Shown: positions 18,605-27,865, numbered from the stretch's first letter. The stretch: 64,000 nucleotides of DNA from Cupriavidus consociatus (GCF_017814975.1 NZ_JAGIQA010000004.1:248001-312000); one strand, 5' to 3'. Translations and numbers: made by a program. The notes: generated from the letters alone by a model not told the origin.

Positions 18605-19602
18605 GCCCGTGCCTCCCACGCAATGCCGGCGTGGCCGCGCCAGTAACCGTTGCAGGGCTGCGCCCCCGCCGGGGCGATACCGCTGGGCGCCGGCGCGCGC
18701 TCGCGCGCCCGGATTGCCGCCAGTTGTTGCACCACTTCCAGCGTGCCGGTCGAGTGCGGGCTGACGCGCAGCATGTCCACGCCCATCGCGGCCATGGCTA
18801 GCGCCTCGCCGCACAGGTCCAGGCAGGTCGCGCTCTGGGTCTGCACGCCGTTGAGCGTAAAAAACGCCTGGCCTTCGCCGGTGGCGGCGACCAGGCCATC
18901 GGGGTAGTCCATGCAGCGGAATTCGCAGCTGTCCTTGCGCAGCCGATGGTGGCGAGCGGTGAAGCAGCGCGCCGAGAACGCCAGCGGCATGCGGCCCCAG
19001 ACAAAGGCTTCCACGCCAACGCCGCCCGGCCGCGCCGCGGCGAGCGCGGCCAGCGTGCGGCCGTCCATTTCCACCGGCACGACGCATCCGGCCGCGCCCA
19101 GTCCGGACAGCCAGGCCAGCGTGTCGGCGTGGTAGACGTTCAGGTGCGGGCCGGCGATGAAAGGCCGCCCGCCCATGCAGCGCACCGCGCCAAGGTCATT
19201 GGCCTCGACCAGGTAGCCGTGTTGCTCGCAGGCGCGGCGCATCCAGGCGATGTCGGTATCGGACTCCACCAGCACCGGGGTGGACAGCACCACCTGCTTG
19301 CCGGCATCGCGCAGCATCTGCGCGATCTCCAGCCATTGCGCGTGGCGCAGTTCGTGGCGCCGCGTGCAGACGGTCTCGCCGAGGTAGACGCGGTCCACCG
19401 GGGCATCGGCGACGGCGGCGTAGAACTGCAGCACGCGCTCGCGCGGCCAGTAGTACAGCAGCGGGCCAAGGGCAATGCCGAAATGCGGTGCAGTGGGTAG
19501 GGAAACAGCTCGAGGCGCGGTCACCGCGGCGGGGTCGGGCATGGCAGGTTCCATCGTGGCAAGGGTGGCGGCGGGATCGGGACGGGTCGCGTTCATGCGC
19601 AT
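18601..19602 (-). CDS. ubiV: U32-family Fe-S protein of anaerobic ubiquinone hydroxylation
   Basis: 333 residues from ATG 19602, which overlaps the ubiU stop as TGATG; the next ATG, 19596, is also possible. It is a U32 peptidase-like protein (LGPLLYYWPRERVLQFYA, then DRVYLGETVC). The conserved 4Fe-4S cysteines are visible: C in GETVC near residue 79, and CFTARHHRL followed by KDSCEFRCMDYP. With UbiU it forms the heterodimer that hydroxylates the ubiquinone ring without O2. Confidence 0.92.
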   Translation of the reverse strand: MRMNATRPDPAATLATMEPAMPDPAAVTAPRAVSLPTAPHFGIALGPLLYYWPRERVLQFYAAVADAPVDRVYLGETVCTRRHELRHAQWLEIAQMLRDAGKQVVLSTPVLVESDTDIAWMRRACEQHGYLVEANDLGAVRCMGGRPFIAGPHLNVYHADTLAWLSGLGAAGCVVPVEMDGRTLAALAAARPGGVGVEAFVWGRMPLAFSARCFTARHHRLRKDSCEFRCMDYPDGLVAATGEGQAFFTLNGVQTQSATCLDLCGEALAMAAMGVDMLRVSPHSTGTLEVVQQLAAIRARERAPAPSGIAPAGAQPCNGYWRGHAGIAWEARA

Positions 19603-20660
19603 CACCGCCATGGCCGGTCGTAGGCGCCCTGGGTCACCTGGTCGCCCTCGGCATGGCGGCCCAGCGTGGCCTGCCACTCCTGGCGCGGCGCGAAACGGGC
19701 GGGATCGCCGCACGCGTCGTCGATGGCGGCCCGCAGCACGCCGACCACATCGGCGACATAGCGCGGGCTGCGCTGCCGGCCTTCGATCTTGATCGCGGCG
19801 ATGCCCATGCCGATCAGCGCGGGCAGCAGCGACAGCGCGTTGAGGCTGGTGGGCTCTTCCAGCACGTAGCCGCGCTCGCCTTCCACCTCGAAGCGGCCCT
19901 TGCACAGCGTCGGATAGCCGGCCGGCTCTCCCGGCGCGTAGCTGTCGATCAGGATGCCCGACAGGCGCGCCTGCATGGTGCCGTCCTGCTCGGTCCAGCG
20001 CACCGCATGCGCGGGCGAGCAGACCCCTTTGTTGTTGGGCGAATCGCCGGTCGCGTACGACGACAGCAGGCAGCGCCCCTCGGCCATCACGCACAGGCTG
20101 CCGAAGCCGAACACTTCCAGTTCGACGCTGGTCTGCCGCGCCAGCTTGCCGATCTGCGCCAGCGACAGCACGCGCGGCAGTACCACGCGGCGGATATTGA
20201 AGCGCTCGCGCATCAGCTCGATGGCATCGGCATGGGTGGCCGAGCCCTGCACCGACAGGTGCAGGCGCAGCGCGGGATGGCGTTCGCAGGCGTAGGCCAT
20301 CAGCCCGGCGTCGGCCATGATGACCGCGTCCGCACCCAGTTCCGCGGCCGCATCGACGGCGCGGTGCCACCGCGCCACCGCGCCCATCTGCGCGAAGGTG
20401 TTGATCGCGAACAGCACTTCGGCGCCGCGCGCGTGGGCTTCCGCGACGCCGGTGCGAATGTCGGCCTCGGTGAAGTTCAGGCCGCCGAAGTTGCGCGCAT
20501 TGGTGGCATCGCGCAGGCCCAGGTAAACCGCGTCGGCGCCGTGCTGAAGCGCCATGCGCAGCGCCGCCAGCGAGCCGGCCGGCGCGACCAGCTGGGGCCG
20601 GCGTGGCGCGCAGGCGGGCGCAACGGTGGCCGCATCCGGGCCAGTACAGGCAGTTGTCAT
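19602..20660 (-). CDS. ubiU: U32-family Fe-S protein of anaerobic ubiquinone hydroxylation
   Basis: 352 residues from ATG 20660. The family start is LVAPAGSLAALRMALQHGAD, and GADAVYLGLRDATNARNF is typical. Four Fe-S cysteines are in place: GSLCVMAEGRC, then NNKGVCSPAH and TLCKGRFEVE. It is the first gene of ubiUVT. A candidate Fnr/Dnr box lies 74 bases upstream (20734-20747), consistent with induction without oxygen. An upstream in-frame ATG (20693) lacks a ribosome site. Confidence 0.93.
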   Translation of the reverse strand: MTTACTGPDAATVAPACAPRRPQLVAPAGSLAALRMALQHGADAVYLGLRDATNARNFGGLNFTEADIRTGVAEAHARGAEVLFAINTFAQMGAVARWHRAVDAAAELGADAVIMADAGLMAYACERHPALRLHLSVQGSATHADAIELMRERFNIRRVVLPRVLSLAQIGKLARQTSVELEVFGFGSLCVMAEGRCLLSSYATGDSPNNKGVCSPAHAVRWTEQDGTMQARLSGILIDSYAPGEPAGYPTLCKGRFEVEGERGYVLEEPTSLNALSLLPALIGMGIAAIKIEGRQRSPRYVADVVGVLRAAIDDACGDPARFAPRQEWQATLGRHAEGDQVTQGAYDRPWR

Positions 20661-20733
20661 GGTGTGGGAAGCAAGACAAGAAAGACAGGACAAGAACAGC
20701 GGCTGATGCTAGCCACGCGCTGGCTGAAGGGGC

Positions 20734-20747
20734 TTGATCGCGCGCAA
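20734..20747. promoter_or_regulatory. Candidate Fnr/Dnr-type box between ubiU and the NPD gene
   Basis: TTGAT-CGCG-CGCAA matches the Fnr/Dnr consensus TTGAT-N4-ATCAA at 8 of 10 defined positions. The first half-site is perfect. It lies in the 273-base divergent gap and could serve either gene. A Crp/Fnr gene is encoded 2 kb away. Confidence 0.4.
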
Positions 20748-20933
20748 ACCGGTACCAACGGCACACGGCCGGCGCGGGCGTATGCCGGTCGGCGTAGGCC
20801 GATGGCAGGCAGCGCCCGTGGGCTTGACCTGCGGCAAACGCAGGGGCTTTCCGCTGTGCCACGCTTCGCCAGTCACCCCCCGCGCCAGGCCGGCTGCCGG
20901 CCACACGCGATTCACCTTCCGGAGATTCCTTTT

Positions 20934-22109
20934 ATGAACGAACACTGGCTGAAGCTGACCGGCCGCCGCCTGTTGCCCATCGTGCAGGGCGGCATGGGCA
21001 TCGGCATCTCGGCGCACCGGCTTGCCGGCGCAGTGGCACGCGAGAACGGCGTGGGCACCATCGCCAGCATCGACCTGCGCCACCACCACCCCGACCTGAT
21101 GGCGCGCACCCGCGGCGAGCGCGACAAGGCGGGCATCGAAGCCGCCAACCTGGAGGCGCTCGACCGCGAGATCCGCGCCGCGCGCACGCTGTCGGAAGGC
21201 CGGGGGATGATCGCGGTCAACGTGATGAAGGCAGTGGGCTCGCACGCCTCGCTGGTGCGCCAGGCATGCGAAAGCGGCGCCGATGCCATCGTGATGGGCG
21301 CCGGGCTGCCGCTGGACCTGCCCGAGCTGGCCGCTGGCCACCCCAAGGTGGCGCTGATCCCGATCCTGTCCGAGTCGCGCGGCATCGGCCTGGTGCTGCG
21401 CCGCTGGATGAAGAAAGGCCGGCTGCCCGATGCCATCGTGGTCGAACACCCGGCCCATGCCGGCGGCCACCTTGGCGCCGCCACGATCCAGGACCTGTCC
21501 GAGGCGCGTTTCTCGTTCTCGCGCGTGCTGGCCGAATGCCGCGAGCTGTTCCAGTCGCTGGGCATCGCATGGGACAGCATCCCGCTGATTCTCGCCGGTG
21601 GCATCGACAGCCATGCCAAGGTGCGCCACTGGCTCAACGAGGGCGCCGCCGCGGTGCAGCTCGGCACCGCCTTTGCCGTCACCGAGGAATGTGACGCGCA
21701 TCCCGCCTTCAAGCAGGTGCTGGCCACGGCGCGCCCCGAGACGCTGCGCGAGTTCACCAGCGTGGCCGGCCTGCCGGCGCGCGCGGTGCTGACGCCGTGG
21801 CTGTCGCGCTACCTGTCGAGCGAGGCCAGGCTGCAGCGCCGCGCCAAGGTACGCGAGTGCCTGGAAGGCTTCGATTGCCTGCAATCGTGCGGCCTGCGCG
21901 ACGGCATTGCGCGCATCGGCCAGTTCTGCATCGACCTCAAGCTGGCGCAGGCGGTGCGTGGCGACGTAGAACGCGGGCTGTTCTTCCGCGGCAAGGGCGC
22001 ACTGCCGTTCGGCGAGGCGATCCGCCCGGTGGCCGAACTGATCCACTACCTGATGACAGGGGAAAAGCCAGCGGCGCTGGCCTCCGCCAGGGTGGCCGCC
22101 ACGGCCTGA
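20934..22109 (+). CDS. Nitronate monooxygenase / 2-nitropropane dioxygenase-like flavoprotein
   Basis: 391 residues from ATG 20934 (GGAG nine bases upstream). A TIM-barrel FMN protein of the NPD family: IVQGGMGIGIS at the N-terminus, ESGADAIVMGAGLPLDLPEL, the catalytic-histidine region EHPAHAGGHLGA and the phosphate-binding LILAGGIDSHAKVRHWL with GAAAVQLGTAF. Cysteines near the C-terminus (GFDCLQSCGLRDG) are an addition shared with some anaerobe-associated members. It may detoxify nitronates or serve an NO-related flavin reaction. It is divergent from ubiU and within the anaerobic cluster; the true substrate is uncertain. Confidence 0.85.
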   Translation: MNEHWLKLTGRRLLPIVQGGMGIGISAHRLAGAVARENGVGTIASIDLRHHHPDLMARTRGERDKAGIEAANLEALDREIRAARTLSEGRGMIAVNVMKAVGSHASLVRQACESGADAIVMGAGLPLDLPELAAGHPKVALIPILSESRGIGLVLRRWMKKGRLPDAIVVEHPAHAGGHLGAATIQDLSEARFSFSRVLAECRELFQSLGIAWDSIPLILAGGIDSHAKVRHWLNEGAAAVQLGTAFAVTEECDAHPAFKQVLATARPETLREFTSVAGLPARAVLTPWLSRYLSSEARLQRRAKVRECLEGFDCLQSCGLRDGIARIGQFCIDLKLAQAVRGDVERGLFFRGKGALPFGEAIRPVAELIHYLMTGEKPAALASARVAATA

Positions 22110-22179
22110 GCCTGCTTGCCGCGTCCGGTTCGCCGCCACGCGGTGCCTGACGCGCCTGCAGAGCCTGCCGAGCCGGCAA

Positions 22180-22872
22180 TCACGCCACCGCCAGTTCCCC
22201 CACGCCCGCCTGGCGCGCCAACCCATCCGGATCGATCAGGTAGATCTTGCCGCGCTCGATCCGCACCAGTTGCTCGGCGCAGAACCGGTGCATCACCCGC
22301 GACAGGGTCTCGGGCGTAATTCCCAGCTTTGACGCAATCACGCGCTGCGTGCACGCCAGCCAGGTGCGCCGCGTGGCAAACGCCTGCTCGCGCAGGAAGC
22401 CCGCGACGCGCTGCAGCGCGGTCTGCAGGCTGATCGCCTCGATATCGCGCATCAGCCCGTGCAGCCGGCCCGACAGGTTGCGCAGCATCTGCGCCGCCAG
22501 CAGCGGCTCCTGCATGACGGCCTGCCACAGCGCCGCCTTGCCGATCTGCAGCACCAGCGTGCGCGTCTGCGCCTGGCAAGCCATGCGCCCCGGCACATCC
22601 AGGCAGAGCAGGTCTTCGCCGAAAGCCGCGCCCGGGCCGAAGACCTCGATGGCGCGCTCGCCGGTGGCTTCGTCGCCGGCGCGGGGCTGCAGCGCCAGCT
22701 TGAGCAGGCCCTCCGCCACGATATAGAGGCCGGCGCACGGCTCGCCGCCGCGGAACAGGTATTCACCCTTGCGCAGGCAGCGCAGCGTTGCCGCGGCGCG
22801 CAACTGCGCCACCACGGCCGCATCGACGCCGCGGAACAACGGCAGCGCTTCCAGGTTGATGGCTTCACCCAT
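22180..22872 (-). CDS. Crp/Fnr-family regulator (Dnr/NnrR-like)
   Basis: 230 residues from ATG 22872 (AAGGAGG upstream). The N-terminal cyclic-nucleotide-binding fold spans residues 10-120 (RKGEYLFRGGEPCAGLYIV, then GAAFGEDLLCLD). The C-terminal Crp-type HTH is IASKLGITPETLSRVMHRF. The N-terminus lacks the cysteine cluster of Fnr, so direct O2 sensing by an Fe-S cluster is unlikely and an NO-responsive Dnr/NnrR role is more plausible. Its start overlaps the end of the nnrS-like gene by eight bases, in the operon hemerythrin - nnrS-like - this gene. Confidence 0.85.
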   Translation of the reverse strand: MGEAINLEALPLFRGVDAAVVAQLRAAATLRCLRKGEYLFRGGEPCAGLYIVAEGLLKLALQPRAGDEATGERAIEVFGPGAAFGEDLLCLDVPGRMACQAQTRTLVLQIGKAALWQAVMQEPLLAAQMLRNLSGRLHGLMRDIEAISLQTALQRVAGFLREQAFATRRTWLACTQRVIASKLGITPETLSRVMHRFCAEQLVRIERGKIYLIDPDGLARQAGVGELAVA

Positions 22873-24208
22873 GGTGATGACCTCCTTCGGCATGACTGCC
22901 TTCAGCATTCCACGCCGCTTGGCGCGGCGGCAGGCCGCCACTGCGGCGCATCTCCCGCATGCAGCGCAACGCGGACAACAATTGCCAGCCCAGCCAGGCA
23001 TTGGCCGCGGCGAGCAGCAGGCCGGCCGCGCGCGCCATCGGCACAGGCGCCAGCGGCAGTGCCAGCAGCAGCAGGTAGGCCGCCAGCAGCAGCCACGCCT
23101 GGCGGCGCTGCCGGGCGGGTACGATGATGGCCTGCATGGCCGGCACCCGCGCGCGCGGCGGCAGCAGCCGGCGCAGATGCAGCCAGACCAGGAACGGCAC
23201 GATCTTGCCGAGCATCGCCGTGACCGGCAGCACGCCGGTGCCGATGAGTGCCATGGTGCCGGCCCACCACGCCAGCGGTGCATCCGATGCGGGCCACACG
23301 ATCGCCGCCGCGCCCAGCATGGCGGCGCCCAGCATGCTGGTGCCGGCCACCGGCCACAGCAGCCACAGCGGGTCCTGGCGGCGCCGCGCGCGCAGCGTGC
23401 CGGCCAGCCCGAAGGCGGCCACCATGGCGACGAACGCCAGCCACGCCAGCAGCACCGCCTGGCCCAGGGCAGGCTGCCCGGGCCACAGCAGGGTTGCGCC
23501 GCTGAACAGCGCCAGCGGCACCCAGTGCGCCATCGGCAGGCCGCGCGCCAGTGCCGCGGGCAGGCGGCGCGTCTGCCAGAACATCGGCAACACGGTGGTG
23601 GCCACGCCGGTCACCAGTGCCGCCAGCCAGCCGCCCAGCGCCCAGGCCATATGCATGCCGAGCACCGGCGCCACCGGCACCTGCCACCAGCCGCCGAAGG
23701 TGCCGGCCAGTGCGATGCCGCACAGCGCCGCGGCCAGCAGCGGTGCCCCGATGCCGGCCAGCGTGCGCGTGGTGGCATCGACCGCGACTACGCGCCGTCC
23801 CGCGGTGAGCAGCACGGCGCCGGCAAGCAACAGCAGCACGCCCGCCGCGGCGGCGGCCTGCATGCCTTCCGGCATGCCGCCGAGCAGCCCGAAGCCCAGT
23901 CCGGCGGCCACGCCGGCACCGCAGACGGCGACAAACGGTGCCAGTACTCCGGCACCCGGCACGGCCACGCCCGCCACCACCGGCAGCATCTGGAACAACG
24001 CGCCCACCATCACCGGCATCAGCATGCCCAGCGCCAGCACATGGACCGCCACCAGCGCCAACGGCGCAAAGCGGTCCGGCAAGCCGTCGGCGGGCCCCGC
24101 CGCGAGCAGCAGACCTGCCGCCGCGCCCAGCCATGGCGCCGGTACCAGGCAACCGAACACCACCGCGGGACGCGGCGCGCGCTCGTAGTCGAGATTGGCG
24201 GCCTTCAT
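22865..24208 (-). CDS. NnrS-like polytopic membrane protein
   Basis: 447 residues with about twelve hydrophobic helices and short loops. Histidines in helices (HVLALGMLMPVMVGALF, and HMAWALGGWLAALVTGV followed by LPMFWQT) resemble the heme-binding histidines of NnrS and of heme-copper oxidase subunit I. NnrS proteins protect against NO and influence denitrification. The tail is histidine-rich (HAEGGHHHG). It lies 24 bases downstream of a hemerythrin gene and overlaps the Crp/Fnr gene. The family call is by pattern and context; an unrelated helix bundle is possible. Confidence 0.65.
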   Translation of the reverse strand: MKAANLDYERAPRPAVVFGCLVPAPWLGAAAGLLLAAGPADGLPDRFAPLALVAVHVLALGMLMPVMVGALFQMLPVVAGVAVPGAGVLAPFVAVCGAGVAAGLGFGLLGGMPEGMQAAAAAGVLLLLAGAVLLTAGRRVVAVDATTRTLAGIGAPLLAAALCGIALAGTFGGWWQVPVAPVLGMHMAWALGGWLAALVTGVATTVLPMFWQTRRLPAALARGLPMAHWVPLALFSGATLLWPGQPALGQAVLLAWLAFVAMVAAFGLAGTLRARRRQDPLWLLWPVAGTSMLGAAMLGAAAIVWPASDAPLAWWAGTMALIGTGVLPVTAMLGKIVPFLVWLHLRRLLPPRARVPAMQAIIVPARQRRQAWLLLAAYLLLLALPLAPVPMARAAGLLLAAANAWLGWQLLSALRCMREMRRSGGLPPRQAAWNAEGSHAEGGHHHG

Positions 24209-24232
24209 GTCGGTTGCCCTGCCTCGCCAGCG

Positions 24233-24658
24233 CTATGCGATGCCGTCTAGCACGGCATCGAGACCCGGCACATGCGCGCGGCACATCGGGAACAGCACGT
24301 TCTCCTCCTTGATGTTGTGCTGCCGCAGCAGCACAACCAGCGTGTCGGTCTCGGCCGCGAGCGCATTGACGTCGCACAGCGACAGCCATTCGCGCACGTT
24401 GTCCATCAGCGCGCGCACTTCGTCGTGTTCATGGCGCATTACGGCGGTTGGTCCGCCGACCATGCCGGTGGCCTGCTCGAAGGCCGGGAACAGCCGGGCT
24501 TCTTCAGCGCCGAAGTTGCCGTCAAGCGCTGCCTCCAGCTCGGCGAACGCCGCGGCGGCCTGTGTCCAGTCAGCTTCGCGCAGCGCGCCTTCCAGGCGTG
24601 CCAGCGCGGCGTCGCAACTGCGGTGCTGCTGCACCAGGGTGTCGATGCCATCAGACAT
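24233..24658 (-). CDS. Hemerythrin-domain protein
   Basis: 141 residues from ATG 24658. A four-helix hemerythrin bundle with iron ligands in order: LVQQHRSCD, NFGAEEARLFPAFE, RHEHDEVRALMDN and RQHNIKEENVLFPMC. It would bind O2 or NO at a non-heme di-iron site in the cytoplasm. It is the first gene of a three-gene operon with the NnrS-like protein and the Crp/Fnr regulator. A long upstream extension in frame crosses the operator region and is rejected. Confidence 0.9.
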   Translation of the reverse strand: MSDGIDTLVQQHRSCDAALARLEGALREADWTQAAAAFAELEAALDGNFGAEEARLFPAFEQATGMVGGPTAVMRHEHDEVRALMDNVREWLSLCDVNALAAETDTLVVLLRQHNIKEENVLFPMCRAHVPGLDAVLDGIA

Positions 24659-24994
24659 GGTGTGGATTCTCCGGACCGGTATTGACCGGATGCTAGGGCG
24701 CGGCCCGGCGTGGGGATTTGATCGGGAATAAGTCGGGCGCCAATAGCCGGTGTAAGGGGATCGCCGTGTCGATATATCACAACGTGATATGTCAAGAGTG
24801 TCGCATTTATCCCCATCAGACTTGACCGGGCCGGACAATGAGGTGCCGCGCGCACATGCAAACCCGCCGACATCGCGTTTTATTGATCTGGCGCAGGTAG
24901 TGCGGCACCTGTCACGCGGAGAATTGCCTTCGAGACCCGCGCGCGACCGACAGCACGCCGGCGTTCCCTGACAGGTAGCCCCCGATACCGAACC
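24659..24994. other. Divergent regulatory region between hemerythrin operon and narX-type gene
   Basis: 336 bases with no supported gene. It holds a perfect palindrome at 24774-24790 immediately beside TTGACA (a -35-like hexamer read on the minus strand at 24790-24795). An isolated half Fnr site, TTGAT, lies near 24882-24886. Confidence 0.5.
24774..24790. promoter_or_regulatory. Palindromic operator ATATCAC-AAC-GTGATAT
   Basis: A perfect inverted repeat with 7-base arms and a 3-base centre, 116 bases upstream of the hemerythrin ATG. Read on the minus strand it starts at the last base of a TTGACA hexamer, so a bound protein would cover the promoter. It matches none of the Fnr, Dnr, NsrR or NorR consensus sequences I know. 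Confidence 0.55.
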
Positions 24995-26983
24995 ATGCCT
25001 TACACCGATCTACCGGCCGATCCCCCGGCCGAAGCGCAGGCCGCCACCCCGCTGCGCCATCGCCTTTCCACGCGCATCATCTCGCTGTCGCTGGCCGTGC
25101 TGCTGGTGGTGCTCGGCATGATTTCCGGCACGCTGTGGCTGTCATGGAAGCTCGAAGGCGCGGGCGCCGCCATCAATGACGCCGGCAGCCTGCGCATGCG
25201 CGCCAACCGTGTCGCGATCGAACTTGCGCTGGCGCACGCGCAGCGCGGCAACGCACTGGCGATGCAGGTGCAGGCGCTGGACGGCACGCTGGCGCAGCTG
25301 CGCCGCGGCAACCCGTCACGCCCGCTGTTCCTGCCCGACGAACCCGCCATCCACGCCCAGCTCGCGCGCGTGACGCAGGACTGGCACACGCAGCTGCGCC
25401 CGATCGCCATGGCCGGCGCCGACAGCACCGCGCCGGCGCGCTATATCGCCGCGCTGCCGGGCTTCGTGGCGCAGGCCGACAAGCTGGTCGGCATGATCGA
25501 GCACGACAGCGCGCGCAAGACCGACCTGCTGCGCCTGTCGCAGACGGCGCTGGCGCTGATGGCCTGCGTGGGCACCGTCGCCGTGATCTACCTGCTCTAC
25601 CTGTGGATCATCCTCCCGGTGCTGCGGCTGCAGGACGGCCTGCGGCGCATGGCCGCGCGCGAGTTCTCGCTGCGCCTGCCGGTGGAGACCCGCGACGAGT
25701 TCGGCACCCTCAGCGAAGGCTTCAACCGCATGGCCGGCGAGTTGCAGAGCCTGTATCACGACCTGGAAGCGCGCGTGGCGCAGAAGACCGCCGAACTGGA
25801 GCGCCAGAACCGCGACCTGGAGGAGCTATACGACATGGCGGCGTTCCTGAACCAGGCCCGCGACGCCGACACCATGGCGCGCGGATTCCTGGCGCGCGTG
25901 ATGCGGCAGTTCGACGCCGAGGGCGGCAGCGTGCGCGTGCTCGACCCGCGCCACGGCCGCATGCACCTGCTGGCCAGCGCGGGCCTGCCCGCGGCGCTGG
26001 CCGAGGCCGCGTCGTGTGCTGCCGCCGATGCCTGCCACTGCGGCGATGCGACGCGCGAGGCCGTGATTACCATCACCGACCTGCGCGGCGGGCAAGGCGC
26101 CGCGGCCATGCAGGACGGCACGCCGTGCGCGCACAACGGTTTCCGCGCGCTGGCGGCCTTCCGCATCGGAAGCCAGCGCGGCGCCACCGGTGTGTTCGCG
26201 CTGCATTTCCGTGCCCCGCGCGCGCTGCCCGCCTCCGACCGGCAACTGCTCGAAACGCTGGGCCAGCATCTCGGCACGGCGCTGGAACACCTGCGCCTGT
26301 CGGCGACGGCGCGCCAGCTTGCAGTGGTGGAAGAACGCAACCTGGTGGCACAGGGCCTGCACGACAGCATCGCGCAGGGCCTGAACTACCTGAACCTGCA
26401 GGTGCAGCTGCTCGACGACGCGGTCGCGCGCGACGACCTCGCAGAGACCCGCGAGATCGTGCCGATGCTGCGCCACGGCGTGGAAGAGAGCTACCAGGAC
26501 GTGCGCGAGCTGCTCAACAATTTCCGCTCGCGCCTGGGCAGCGGCGAGCTGCGCCCGGCAGTGGAAGACACCGTGGCGCGCTTCCGCCGCCAGTGCCGCA
26601 CCGAAGCCACGCTCACCATCGACGAGCATGCCGACGGCAATGGCGCCGCCGGCCGGCCGCTGGCGCCGGAACAGCAGCTGCAGGTCCTTTTCATCCTGCA
26701 GGAAGCGCTCTCCAACGTGCGCAAGCATGCGCTGGCCGCGCACGTGACGGTGGCGCTCAGCCACGGCCGCGACTTCCGCCTGGTGGTGGAGGACGACGGC
26801 GAAGGCTTCGATCCCGCCGAGCTCGCCACGCGCGCCGACGCGCATATCGGCCTGAACATCATGCGCGAGCGCGCCGCGCGCCTGGGCGCGCAGCTGCACG
26901 TGCAGGCAGCCCCCGGCCGCGGCGTGCGCATCGAACTGCTGCTGCCGCGCCACGCCCCACAGAACATCGAGACCCAGCCATGA
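24995..26983 (+). CDS. narX: NarX-type nitrate/nitrite sensor histidine kinase
   Basis: 662 residues. Transmembrane helix 1 spans residues ~28-50 and helix 2 ~183-207. Just after helix 1, AGSLRMRANRVA at ~63-74 closely matches the NarX/NarQ P-box that binds nitrate. A HAMP domain follows (LRRMAAREFSLRLPVETRDE), then a cysteine-containing GAF-like central domain. The kinase is of HisKA_3 type, with the phospho-acceptor near H456 (GLHDSIAQGLNYL) and an HATPase ending GEGFDP and IGLNIMRERA. The stop overlaps the response regulator start by ATGA. It should sense periplasmic nitrate. Confidence 0.9.
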   Translation: MPYTDLPADPPAEAQAATPLRHRLSTRIISLSLAVLLVVLGMISGTLWLSWKLEGAGAAINDAGSLRMRANRVAIELALAHAQRGNALAMQVQALDGTLAQLRRGNPSRPLFLPDEPAIHAQLARVTQDWHTQLRPIAMAGADSTAPARYIAALPGFVAQADKLVGMIEHDSARKTDLLRLSQTALALMACVGTVAVIYLLYLWIILPVLRLQDGLRRMAAREFSLRLPVETRDEFGTLSEGFNRMAGELQSLYHDLEARVAQKTAELERQNRDLEELYDMAAFLNQARDADTMARGFLARVMRQFDAEGGSVRVLDPRHGRMHLLASAGLPAALAEAASCAAADACHCGDATREAVITITDLRGGQGAAAMQDGTPCAHNGFRALAAFRIGSQRGATGVFALHFRAPRALPASDRQLLETLGQHLGTALEHLRLSATARQLAVVEERNLVAQGLHDSIAQGLNYLNLQVQLLDDAVARDDLAETREIVPMLRHGVEESYQDVRELLNNFRSRLGSGELRPAVEDTVARFRRQCRTEATLTIDEHADGNGAAGRPLAPEQQLQVLFILQEALSNVRKHALAAHVTVALSHGRDFRLVVEDDGEGFDPAELATRADAHIGLNIMRERAARLGAQLHVQAAPGRGVRIELLLPRHAPQNIETQP

Positions 26984-27636
26984 CCATTCGCATCCTGCTG
27001 ATCGACGACCATACCCTGTTCCGCTCCGGCATCCGCGCGCTGCTGCAGCGCCAGACCGATTTCGAGATCGTCGACGAAGCCGCCGACGGCGTGGAGGGCA
27101 TCAAGCGCGCCAAGCAGCATCGCCCCGACGTGATCCTGCTGGACCTCAACATGCCCGGCCTGTCGGGCCTGGAGGCGCTGCAGCTGCTGGTGGAAGACCT
27201 GCCGCAGACGGCGGTGATCGTGCTGACGGTGTCCGAGGAAGCCGAGGAACTGGCCGCTGCGCTGCGCAGTGGCGCGCGCGGCTACCTGATCAAGAACATC
27301 GAGACCGAGGCGCTGATCGCCGGCATCCGCCGCGCCGCCGCGGGCGAGCCGGTGATCTCCGACAGCATGACGGCCAAGCTGGTGGCGCAGTTCCGCACGC
27401 CGGCGCCCGCCGCCGCGCCGCGCCACGACGACGCGCCGCGCCTGACCGCGCGCGAGCGCGAGATCGTGCAGGGGCTGGCGCGCGGCGAGAGCAACAAGGA
27501 AATCGCGCGCGATCTCGGCGTAGCCGAAAGTACCGTGAAGATCCACGTGCAGAACATCCTGAAGAAGCTCAACCTCGCCAGCCGCGTGCAGGTCGCGGTG
27601 TACGCGGTCGAGCATGGCCTGACCGAGGCCGGCTGA
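26980..27636 (+). CDS. narL: NarL-type response regulator
   Basis: 218 residues. The receiver domain (residues 1-120) has the acidic pair LLIDDH, the phospho-acceptor D55 in LLDLNMPG and the switch lysine in YLIKN. The output domain is a LuxR/GerE HTH (LTAREREIVQGLARGESNKE, then VAESTVKIHVQNILKKL). It is translationally coupled to the sensor kinase. It probably controls nitrate-dependent genes in this cluster and elsewhere. Confidence 0.92.
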   Translation: MTIRILLIDDHTLFRSGIRALLQRQTDFEIVDEAADGVEGIKRAKQHRPDVILLDLNMPGLSGLEALQLLVEDLPQTAVIVLTVSEEAEELAAALRSGARGYLIKNIETEALIAGIRRAAAGEPVISDSMTAKLVAQFRTPAPAAAPRHDDAPRLTAREREIVQGLARGESNKEIARDLGVAESTVKIHVQNILKKLNLASRVQVAVYAVEHGLTEAG

Positions 27637-27865
27637 GCGCGCCGCCAGCACGGCACCAATGTGCCGCGCGAGGCGTTGTGCAGCGCGCCAAAGGGGCTCG
27701 TTGCGTACGGCGTCGTCCGATTCCTACACCGTTATCAGCCCCTGCCCGGAGGGATGCGGCCGGGCCTTGACCTAGGCTGAACCTTGAGCAGTGGCCTTTC
27801 AGATGCGCGGGCCGCTTCGGTACGGAAGCCTCCGGCTTCCCCGATCCACGAACAAGGAGCACGCC

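Noticed and set aside
19488..20933. Upstream extension of the NPD frame over ubiU/ubiV
   Set aside because: The real start is ATG 20934 with a ribosome site. The extension is antisense to ubiU and ubiV.
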